Shown here: positions 31,438 to 37,958 of the stretch, piece by piece
Position numbering within the stretch: the first letter of the stretch is position 1
Layout of the letters: each line of letters opens with the position of its first letter
From: Pseudomonas fluorescens
GTDB taxonomy: Bacteria > Pseudomonadota > Gammaproteobacteria > Pseudomonadales > Pseudomonadaceae
Assembly: GCF_002022275.1 (NCBI RefSeq)
Contig: NZ_MSDF01000031.1
Span: forward strand, 112,845-150,802
Length of the DNA stretch: 37,958 nt
Direction of reading: 5' to 3'
Notes under the pieces: generated by a model
The model's database searches: none
What the model was told of the DNA's origin: nothing
The model's input: only the letters and a program-made list of their open reading frames with translations
Made by a program: the position numbers and the translations under genes

Positions 31438-32359
31438 ACATCTGGCGAGCGTCATGGTGGACGCCTTTATCGCGGCGGTCGATGCCGGGCTCGATGTGGT
31501 GCCGGTGGTCAGCGACTCCACGTCCACGGCCAAGATCGGCCCGTTCGCGCAACGCTTCCCGGAGCGGCTGATCAACGTCGGGATTGCCGAGCAGTCGCTG
31601 GTCAGCGTCGCGGCGGGCTTGGCGCTGGGCGGCAAAATTGCCGTGACCTGCAACGCGGCGCCGTTTCTGATCTCGCGCGCCAACGAGCAGATCAAGGTCG
31701 ACGTTTGCTACAACCGCGCCAACGTAAAGATGTTCGGTCTGAATGCGGGCACCAGTTACGGCCCGCTGGCCAGTACTCACCACAGCCTTGACGATATTTC
31801 CGTGATGCGTGGTTTTGGCAACGTGCAGATTTTCGCCCCGGCGGATGCGCTGGAGTGTCGGCAGATTGTGGATTACGCGTTGCGTTATGACGGCCCGGTG
31901 TACATCCGTCTCGATGGTAAAGCCTTGCCCGATGTGCATGGCGCCGACTATCAATTCACGCCCGGCCAGGTGGATATCCTGCGCCAGGGCGCCGACGTCA
32001 GCATCGTGGCCCTGGGCTCGGTGGTCCATGAAGCAGTGGATGCAGCGGCATCGCTGGCGGAGCAGGGCATTGCGGCACAGGTGATCAACCTGTCCTCGAT
32101 TCGCCCGTTGCAGCGCGACGTGTTGCTCACTGCGCTGCGCGGCACCCGCGCGGTGATCACCGTGGAAGAACACAACATTAATGGCGGCGTTGGCAGCCTG
32201 GTGGCCGAAGTGCTCGCCGAAGCCGGGCTGGGCATTGCGCTGACCCGCCTGGGCATTGGCGACGGTGAATACGCCGCCGCCGGTGCCCGCGAACCGACCC
32301 GCGCCTTGCATAACATCGACGCGGCTGGGATTGTGGCGGCTGCCACTCGGTTGCGGTGA
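31427..32359 (+). CDS. Transketolase, C-terminal subunit
   Basis: A 310-residue partner of the N-terminal subunit. It contains the pyrimidine-binding domain with catalytic Glu55 in VGIAEQSLVSVAAG, and the C-terminal transketolase domain from about residue 190 (VSIVALGSVVHEAVDAA; VITVEEHNINGG). An SD GGAGGAG inside the preceding gene lies seven bases before the ATG. Split transketolases coupled to a kinase recall the apulose-4-phosphate transketolase AptAB of Actinobacillus and the sulfofructose transketolases; the true substrate is unknown. Confidence 0.95.
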   Translation: MASEHLASVMVDAFIAAVDAGLDVVPVVSDSTSTAKIGPFAQRFPERLINVGIAEQSLVSVAAGLALGGKIAVTCNAAPFLISRANEQIKVDVCYNRANVKMFGLNAGTSYGPLASTHHSLDDISVMRGFGNVQIFAPADALECRQIVDYALRYDGPVYIRLDGKALPDVHGADYQFTPGQVDILRQGADVSIVALGSVVHEAVDAAASLAEQGIAAQVINLSSIRPLQRDVLLTALRGTRAVITVEEHNINGGVGSLVAEVLAEAGLGIALTRLGIGDGEYAAAGAREPTRALHNIDAAGIVAAATRLR

Positions 32360-32364
32360 ATACC

Positions 32365-33840
32365 ATGACAAACCATACGCCACTGATCCTGGCGATAGAT
32401 GAAGGCACCAGCAATGCCAAGGCGGTGCTGGTCAACGAACTCGGACAGGTGATCGCTCGGGGTTCGCGGCCATTGAGCATCAGCCATCCCCAGGCCGGGT
32501 TTTCCGAGCAGGACCCGCTGCTGATCTGGCAGAACACCCTGGCTGCGATTGAAGAATGCCTGGCCCAGGTGAATCGGCTGATCACCGCGCTGGCGATCAG
32601 TAACCAGCGTGAATCGGTGGTGGCGTGGGACCGGCACAGCGGCGAGCCGTTGTCGCCGTGCATCAGTTGGCAGTGCCGACGCTCCACGGCCTTGTGCGCC
32701 GAGCTACATGAACGCGGCCACGAAGCGCTGATTCTGGAAAAGACCGGGCTGGCCCTCGACCCGATGTTTTCCGCCGGCAAATTTCGCTGGATCCTCGACC
32801 ATCTGGATAACGGCCATGCTCGCGCGGCAGCCGGTGAAATCTGCCTGGGCACGGTGGACAGTTGGTTGCTGTGGAAACTCAGCGGCGGTCAGGTGTTTGC
32901 GACGGACTATTCCAACGCTGCGCGCACGCAGCTGTTTAATCTGCACACCTGCGCGTGGGACCCTGAGCTGCTGGACCTGTTTGCGATTCCCTTGGCTGCA
33001 CTGGCACCGATTCAGCCGAGCGCCGGGTTCTTTGCTGAAACCGTCGCCGTGGGCGGGTTGCCAGCGGGCATCCCGGTGATGTCGATGATCGGTGATTCCC
33101 ACGCCGCGCTATACGGGCAAGGAGGTTTCGCCCCCGGCCTGGTCAAGGCCACCCTCGGCACCGGCTCATCCTTGATGACGCCCATGAGTGGCCCGATTGC
33201 CTCAACCCATGGCCTTTCAACCACGTTGGCCTGGCATGACGGCAGCAAACCCACCTTCGGCATGGAAGGCAACATCGTCCACACCGGCGCTGCCGTGCAG
33301 TGGGCTTCGCGCCTGGTGGCGGGGGAGTCTTTGGATGCGCTGACCGAACAGGCGGCGCAATTGCCTGACAACGGCGGCGTGTATTTCGTCCCGGCCCTGT
33401 CTGGCCTGGGCGCGCCGCACTGGAAGGCCGATGCCCGTGGCCTGATCTGCGGGCTGACCGAAGCCACCTCGGGCGCGCATATTTTGCGCGCATCGCTGGA
33501 GTCCATCGGTTATCAGATTCGTGATGTGTTTGAGGCGATGCAGCAGGACATCGGCAGCCCGTTAAAAGAACTCTGGGTCGACGGCGGCGCCACACGCAAC
33601 CGCTGGCTGATGCAGTTTTTGGCCGACTTGCTGCAACGCCCGGTGGTACGCAGCCTGTCGCCGGAGGTGTCGGCATTGGGCGCGGCGCATCTGGCGGGCA
33701 GGGCGCTGGGGGTGTGGGCGAGTGATGTGGCGTTGGGTGAGCTGGAGCGCCAGCGCGAGCGGTTTGAGCCGCAGGATGATCCGGCAATGGCCGGACGTTA
33801 CGGGGAATGGAAAAAAGCCCTGGCCCGCACACTGCTCTAA
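32365..33840 (+). CDS. FGGY carbohydrate kinase, glycerol-kinase-like
   Basis: A 491-residue sugar kinase. The N-terminal FGGY domain begins LILAIDEGTSNAKAVL (phosphate-binding DEGT), then SNQRESVVAWDR and WQCRRSTALC, typical of the glycerol kinase subgroup rather than xylulokinase. The C-terminal FGGY domain has LGTGSSLM, GLGAPHW and the nucleotide-binding WVDGGATRN. ATG 32365 is favoured over a GTG at 32356 because GGTGA lies five bases upstream; the GTG choice would overlap the previous stop. It would phosphorylate the ketose or polyol made by the SDRs. Substrate not known. Confidence 0.92.
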   Translation: MTNHTPLILAIDEGTSNAKAVLVNELGQVIARGSRPLSISHPQAGFSEQDPLLIWQNTLAAIEECLAQVNRLITALAISNQRESVVAWDRHSGEPLSPCISWQCRRSTALCAELHERGHEALILEKTGLALDPMFSAGKFRWILDHLDNGHARAAAGEICLGTVDSWLLWKLSGGQVFATDYSNAARTQLFNLHTCAWDPELLDLFAIPLAALAPIQPSAGFFAETVAVGGLPAGIPVMSMIGDSHAALYGQGGFAPGLVKATLGTGSSLMTPMSGPIASTHGLSTTLAWHDGSKPTFGMEGNIVHTGAAVQWASRLVAGESLDALTEQAAQLPDNGGVYFVPALSGLGAPHWKADARGLICGLTEATSGAHILRASLESIGYQIRDVFEAMQQDIGSPLKELWVDGGATRNRWLMQFLADLLQRPVVRSLSPEVSALGAAHLAGRALGVWASDVALGELERQRERFEPQDDPAMAGRYGEWKKALARTLL

Positions 33841-33859
33841 CGCCTGATGAGGATCAAAA

Positions 33860-33948
33860 TGTGGGAGCTGGCTTGCCTGCGATAGCGGTGGTTCAGTTAC
33901 AAAAGTAGTAGCTGACAGGCCGCCATCGCAGGCAAGCCAGCTCCCACA
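33860..33948. repeat. REP inverted pair
   Basis: Arms of about 30 bases (TGTGGGAGCTGGCTTGCCTG and its complement) lie between the convergent kinase and YciI-like genes. The likely role is ending or protecting transcripts. Confidence 0.87.
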
Positions 33949-33965
33949 GTCGACCGAGTTGTGCC

Positions 33966-34265
33966 TCAGGCCTCGGGAAAGCCGGTCTTCTGCACCCAGC
34001 GGTTCTGAAAAATCTGCACATCCAACTGCGCAAACAACCCAGCTTGTGTAAACGGCTCCTCCGCCAGCCAGGCCTGCACATGGGCCTCGTCATCAAAGTC
34101 CGCCACCATCAACGACCCCACAGGCTCGCCCGCAGCGCCCAACAACGGCCCGGCAAACGCGATGCGTTCGGCCACGATGCCGAGGTATTCACGGTGGGTG
34201 GAGAGCAGTGCAGCGCGTTGCTCGGTCATGCCGGATTTATACAGTGCATGGATGGCGAAAATCAT
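33966..34265 (-). CDS. YciI-like protein
   Basis: A 99-residue YCII-family protein. It begins MIFAIHALYKSG, has the conserved REYLG segment (HREYLGIVAERIAFAGPLL), GSLMVADFDDEAHVQAW and the Asp/Glu-rich AEEPFTQAGLF, typical of the dimeric ferredoxin-like fold. The function of most family members is unknown; some are hydrolase- or dehydrochlorinase-like. It lies 74 bases downstream of the SsuA-like gene, in the same direction, and may be cotranscribed. Confidence 0.9.
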   Translation of the reverse strand: MIFAIHALYKSGMTEQRAALLSTHREYLGIVAERIAFAGPLLGAAGEPVGSLMVADFDDEAHVQAWLAEEPFTQAGLFAQLDVQIFQNRWVQKTGFPEA

Positions 34266-34339
34266 GGAAGAAGGCCTGCCAAGAGACGAAGGGAATACCC
34301 TTTATGCGACAACTCGTTTGGGTTGCCAAATGAAACTTC

Positions 34340-35284
34340 TCACGGCTGCCAGGTCTGCACATCCTTGGCATCCACCGCCTTGGGCAACAGCCCGGCCTTG
34401 AAGAAGGCATCAGCGATCTTTTGCTGTTCACCCAACTGATCGATCGTCACGGGCTGCACCAGATAGCTGCGGTGTGCGTTGGCGGCTTCGACGGTTGCCG
34501 TGTCCAGATTGCCCCACAGCGGGCCGAGTACTTTGGCAGCGTCCTGCGGGTGGGTTTTCACCCATTTGCCGGCCTGTTCCAACTGCGCATACACCAGCTT
34601 CAACACCTCGGGGTGGGCCTTGGCGTAAGGCGTGCCTGTCAGGTAGTAACGCTTGTAGCTGGCCAGCCCGGCGCCATCGGCCAAGGTACGGGTTGGCAGT
34701 TGACGTTGCACACCTGTGAGGAAGGGTTCCCAGGTGACCCAGGCATCGACCTTGTTGTTCTCGAACGCGGCGCGACCGTCAGCGGGGGACAGGTAAGCCG
34801 GTTCAATATCGGAGAACGCCAGGCCTGCCTTGGCCAGTGCGGCGATCAGCAAATAGTGCGTGCCCGCGGCTTTGGTGACCGCGATTTTTTTGCCCTTCAA
34901 ATCCGCCAACTGCTGGATCGGCGAGTCCTCTCGTACCACGATGGCCTGGGCTGAAGGCGAGGGCGCCTCCTGGGCGAAATAGGTGAGTTTGGCCTGGGCT
35001 GCCTGGGCGAAGATCGGCACGGTGTCGGCCACGTCGGCGCTGATGTCCACGTTGCCGATGTTCAGCGCTTCCAGCAGCGGCAGGCCGCTGGGGAACTCGT
35101 GCCAGGACACATCGATGTTATCGGCCTTGAGGGCTTTTTCCAGGGTGCCCTGGGTTTTCAGCAGGGTGATCAGGGTCGAGGATTTCTGGTAACCGATACG
35201 CACGGTTTCTTGAGCCTCCACGCCCGCAGCGACGGAAAAGGCCAGCAAACCCAAAACTACGGCGAGGGGACGGCGGATAGACAT
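34340..35284 (-). CDS. SsuA-like sulfonate-binding protein
   Basis: A 314-residue periplasmic binding protein of the aliphatic-sulfonate class. Signal peptide 1-24 (ends AGVEA-QE). Class segments are VRIGYQKSSTLITLLK, WHEFPSGLPLLEALNIG, FAQAAQAKLTYFAQEA, LKGKKIAVTKAAGTHYLL and NNKVDAWVTWEPF. ATG 35284 is preferred because GAG lies close ahead and the signal peptide starts here; the start at 35320 would add 12 residues. It is divergent from a paralogue at 35530. No permease or ATPase is in view. Confidence 0.92.
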   Translation of the reverse strand: MSIRRPLAVVLGLLAFSVAAGVEAQETVRIGYQKSSTLITLLKTQGTLEKALKADNIDVSWHEFPSGLPLLEALNIGNVDISADVADTVPIFAQAAQAKLTYFAQEAPSPSAQAIVVREDSPIQQLADLKGKKIAVTKAAGTHYLLIAALAKAGLAFSDIEPAYLSPADGRAAFENNKVDAWVTWEPFLTGVQRQLPTRTLADGAGLASYKRYYLTGTPYAKAHPEVLKLVYAQLEQAGKWVKTHPQDAAKVLGPLWGNLDTATVEAANAHRSYLVQPVTIDQLGEQQKIADAFFKAGLLPKAVDAKDVQTWQP

Positions 35285-35396
35285 GGCGCGCTCGATCTTC
35301 AACGAAATATCACTAAGCATAAAGTTCTAAAAAGCATTCGATAAATACTCTTTCGATCTGAGCTTAGGGCGCTTTTTCAGCCTTTCGAGCGATCGG

Positions 35397-35420
35397 GCAT
35401 AACCATAGAATTATATGGTT
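35397..35420. promoter_or_regulatory. GCATAACCATAGA motif with palindrome
   Basis: AACCATA-GAATTA-TATGGTT (35401-35420) is a perfect seven-base inverted repeat, preceded by GCAT so that GCATAACCATAGA matches the motif before the 16092 gene. It lies between two divergent SsuA-like genes, 110-130 bases from either start, and could serve both. Confidence 0.55.
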
Positions 35421-35529
35421 CTTTCATAATCCGTCGTCATTAATATAATCGATTTATCTTATTTCGTCGGCCTTATGCCGTGTTTTGGCATATGCAGTCG
35501 CCTTTACCGTTCCCACGCCAAGGCCTTCC

Positions 35530-36468
35530 ATGACATTCAAAAAACTGATCGTCGCCGCCAGCCTGCTGTTCGCGGCTGCTGCGGCCCACGCTGAGCAAAC
35601 CCTGGATATCAGCTACCAGCGTTCTTCCACGCTGTGGATTCTGCTCAAACAAAACGGGCAACTGGAACAGCGCCTCAAACCCCTGGGCTTCACGGTCAAT
35701 TGGCATGAGTTCAGCACCGGCTTGCTCAGCTCGCTGAACGCCGGCAGCGTGGATCTGCACGCGGATGTGGCCGATGCCTTTGCCCTGTTCACCCAGGCTG
35801 CCGACGCGCCGCTGACCTATTACGCTCAGGAAAACTCTTCCCCCGGCGCCCAGGCGATCATCGTCCAGAACGCGTCGCCGATTCATGGCATTGCCGACCT
35901 GAAAGGCAAGACCGTCGCCGTGTCCAAAGGCTCGGGCAGCAACTTTCTATTGATTAGTGCACTGAAAAAAGCCGGCCTGACCCTCGCCGATATCACCCCG
36001 CGCTACCTCGAAGCCCCCGACGGCGGTGCAGCCTTTGCCAACGGCAGCGTGGATGCCTGGGTGATCTGGGACCCGTTCCTGGCCACTCAGCAACTTGAAC
36101 ACCATGTGCGCGTGATCGCTGACGGCAAGGATGGCTTGGCCCGCTACAACCGCTTCTATGTGGCCACCACAAAATTCGCCAAGGCTCACCCGGACGTGCT
36201 GCAAGTCACCTTCGACACCCTGCGTGAGACGGGTCAATGGGTCAAAGCCCACCCCAAGGAAGCTGCTGAAATTCTTGGGCCGCTGTGGGGCAATATCCCG
36301 ACGGCCACGGTGGAACTCGCCAATAGCCGGCGCAGCTACGACATCATTCCGGTCGAGGTGAAAAACCTCGCCGAACAGCAACGCATCGCCGACACCTACT
36401 ACGCCGCCAAGCTGATACCCAAGCCGTTGAACGTGTCCGATATCGCCGTGTGGACGCCAAAACCATGA
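35530..36468 (+). CDS. SsuA-like sulfonate-binding protein
   Basis: A 312-residue paralogue of the divergent protein. Signal peptide 1-21 (AAAHA-EQ). Class segments are LDISYQRSSTLWILLKQNG, WHEFSTGLLSSLNAGSVDLHADVADAFALFTQAA, DLKGKTVAVSKGSGSNFLL and NGSVDAWVIWDPF. ATG 35530 is chosen with AAGG about six bases upstream and a proper signal peptide. The stop overlaps the monooxygenase ATG (ATGA). A binding protein coupled directly to a monooxygenase implies that it delivers the same sulfur compound. Confidence 0.92.
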   Translation: MTFKKLIVAASLLFAAAAAHAEQTLDISYQRSSTLWILLKQNGQLEQRLKPLGFTVNWHEFSTGLLSSLNAGSVDLHADVADAFALFTQAADAPLTYYAQENSSPGAQAIIVQNASPIHGIADLKGKTVAVSKGSGSNFLLISALKKAGLTLADITPRYLEAPDGGAAFANGSVDAWVIWDPFLATQQLEHHVRVIADGKDGLARYNRFYVATTKFAKAHPDVLQVTFDTLRETGQWVKAHPKEAAEILGPLWGNIPTATVELANSRRSYDIIPVEVKNLAEQQRIADTYYAAKLIPKPLNVSDIAVWTPKP

Positions 36469-37784
36469 GCCGTCAAATCCATCTCTCTGCCTTTCTGTTA
36501 AGCGGGCCTGTGGTCCACAGCCATGCGGTGTGGCGCCACCCGGAAACGGTCGGCAACTACCTCGATCCCGAGTATTACTCGCGTATTGCCAAGGTGGTTG
36601 AGGAGGGGCTGTTCGACTTCCTGTTCTTTGCCGATCGCCTGGCGGTGGGCGACCAGATGGGCGGTTCCCGGGAGTTTGCGTTGCGCTACGGTGCTCAGGA
36701 TGCAACGCGCTTGGATCCGTTGCCGATTCTGTCCTACCTGATCGGCCAGACCAGCAAGCTGGGGCTTGGCGCGACGCGTTCCACCACCTATTACGAACCG
36801 GCGCATATTGCCCGTGAGTTTGCCACGCTTGACCACCTGTCCAAGGGGCGTGCGGCGTGGAATATCGTGACCTCGATGAACGACAGCGAAGGGCGCCTGT
36901 TCGGCAAGGACAAGCATCTGGAGCACGACTTGCGTTACGACCGCGCGGATGAGTTTGTCGAGGTTGCGCTCAAGCTGTGGAACAGTTGGGGCAAGGGCGC
37001 GCTCAAGCTGGATCGCGAGAGTGGTGTGCTGGCGGATCCGGCGTTGATTCAGTCGGTGCAGCATCAGGGTGATTGGTTCAAGGTTGAAGGGCCGCTGAAC
37101 ATTCCGCGCACGCCGCAGGGGCGGCCGGTGTTGATTCAGGCCGGGTCTTCCGGGCGCGGGCGGCGGTTTGGGGCGCGTTGGGCGGAGGCGATTTTTACGA
37201 TTCACCCGCATTTGGCGGCGATGCGGGCGTTTCGTGATGATGTGCGGGCGCAGGTGGTGCAGCAGGGGCGTGAGGCGGACAGTTGCAAGGTGTTGACGGC
37301 GGTGATGCCGTTTATTGGGGGCAGTGAGGCTGAGGCCCGGGCCAAGCGTGACAAGCACAATGCGTTGGCGCGGCCTGAGTTGGGGTTGGTGACGCTGGCT
37401 TCGCAGTTGAATGTGGATTTGTCGTCGTTTGCTCTTTCGGCGACGTTGGCCGAGATTGCGCGGTCGCCGCTCATTCCTCCGGCGGCGGCTGAGAAGTTGT
37501 TGATGCAGGGGCCGCAGACCACGCTGGAGCAGCTTGGGAGGATTTTTGCCAGCAGTGTGCGGGTGCCGCAGTTGGTGGGGACTGGGGCGCAGGTTGCTGA
37601 TCAGTTGGCGGAGCTTTTTGAGGGGGGCGGGTGTGACGGGTTTGTGATTTCGCCGGGGTATTTGCCGGGGTCGTTTACGGAGTTTGTGGAGAGTGTGATT
37701 CCGCAGTTGCAGGGGAAGGGGTTGTTTCGTCGGGCTTATGAAGGGGCTACGTTGCGGGAGCATTTGGGGTTGGTGGGGTTGTAG
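36465..37784 (+). CDS. Flavin-dependent monooxygenase, NtaA/DszA-like
   Basis: A 439-residue LLM-class enzyme of the NtaA/SnaA/DszA/SfnG family, which uses reduced FMN supplied by a separate reductase to oxidise sulfones, sulfonates or chelators. Visible are RQIHLSAFLLSG at the start, FDFLFFADRL, TSKLGLGATRSTTYYEPAHIAREFATLDHLSKGRAAWNIVTS (about residues 97-138, partly quoted) and RPVLIQAGSSGRGRRFGARWAEAIF. Its ATG overlaps the stop of the SsuA-like gene. No reductase is in view. Codon use in the last third shifts to G- and T-rich codons, unlike its own 5' half. Confidence 0.94.
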   Translation: MSRQIHLSAFLLSGPVVHSHAVWRHPETVGNYLDPEYYSRIAKVVEEGLFDFLFFADRLAVGDQMGGSREFALRYGAQDATRLDPLPILSYLIGQTSKLGLGATRSTTYYEPAHIAREFATLDHLSKGRAAWNIVTSMNDSEGRLFGKDKHLEHDLRYDRADEFVEVALKLWNSWGKGALKLDRESGVLADPALIQSVQHQGDWFKVEGPLNIPRTPQGRPVLIQAGSSGRGRRFGARWAEAIFTIHPHLAAMRAFRDDVRAQVVQQGREADSCKVLTAVMPFIGGSEAEARAKRDKHNALARPELGLVTLASQLNVDLSSFALSATLAEIARSPLIPPAAAEKLLMQGPQTTLEQLGRIFASSVRVPQLVGTGAQVADQLAELFEGGGCDGFVISPGYLPGSFTEFVESVIPQLQGKGLFRRAYEGATLREHLGLVGL

Positions 37785-37799
37785 GCTTGGTCTGCGTGT

Positions 37800-37958
37800 A
37801 TATCCGTTATTGGGGTAACGGCGGCTTATGGTTCCGCCCTTACGGCGGGTCACTTTTGGAAAGACCCAAAAGTAACCAAAAGGTCTTCGCCCCACCACTC
37901 GGCACCTCGCCTAGGCTCGGTGTGCCCTCACTCCGGCTTGAATCCGTGGGCCGCCGCG
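37800..37958. repeat. Intergenic repeat segment
   Basis: The tail beyond the monooxygenase contains an element common in Pseudomonas intergenic DNA (GGTTCCGCCCTTACGGCGGG, CACTTTTGGAAAGACCCAAA). An apparent minus-strand ORF (GYFWVFPKVTRRKGGTISRR) comes from this element and is not taken as a gene. The window ends inside it. Confidence 0.55.

Noticed and set aside
35477..35492. Sigma-54-like TGGCATATGCAGTCGC before the second SsuA-like gene
   Set aside because: The GG to GC distance is one base too long and the -24 half lacks the final C; not a good promoter.
36498..37898. 466-residue minus-strand ORF
   Set aside because: Shadow of the monooxygenase caused by its G/T-rich coding strand; the first residues come from the intergenic repeat.

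Overview
The window is GC-rich chromosomal DNA from a Pseudomonas, most likely of the P. fluorescens group. The basis is the gene families (fecI/fecR, an AcoR-type sigma-54 activator, AraC regulators, sulfonate-binding proteins, RbsABC-type transport) and the Pseudomonas-type REP inverted pairs (arms such as TGTGGGAGCTGGCTTGCC) between operons. No rRNA, tRNA, phage, transposase or CRISPR array was found. This is accessory catabolic and transport DNA.

Layout. 1-1750: an ECF sigma/anti-sigma pair without a receptor gene. 1752-9847: a sigma-54 enhancer-binding regulator divergent from a six-gene ABC operon of the glycerol (GlpSTPQ-like, DUF2160) type, with a good -24/-12 promoter preceded by clustered TGTTCA half-sites. 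10072-15004: two modules, each an AraC regulator divergent from a short-chain dehydrogenase; the first also carries a VOC protein and a saccharopine-dehydrogenase-like reductase. 15005-22390: REP tandem array, orphan sulfonate/taurine-type binding protein, AraC regulator with SBF-like transporter, fimbrial-like protein, SotB-like efflux pump, an unknown gene pair with a lipoprotein, and an LprI-like protein.

22391-23035 has no ordinary gene. On the minus strand it encodes what looks like a compact structured RNA leader: a long helix with G-U wobbles, a cUUCGg hairpin, a hairpin whose nine-base loop is exactly complementary to the Shine-Dalgarno region of a 15-codon ORF, and a second loop complementary to the junction. 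I consider it the most interesting object in the window.

23036-33840 is a complete sugar or polyol catabolic locus: RbsABC-type uptake, two polyol-type dehydrogenases, a SorC-family regulator and transaldolase on the minus strand; a split transketolase and a glycerol-kinase-like FGGY kinase divergently on the plus strand. A likely flow is uptake, oxidation to a ketose, phosphorylation, then transketolase/transaldolase rearrangement. The substrate is not determined.

33966-37784 is a sulfur-scavenging region: a YciI-like protein, two divergent SsuA-like binding proteins and a flavin-dependent monooxygenase translationally coupled to one of them. The window ends in an intergenic repeat.
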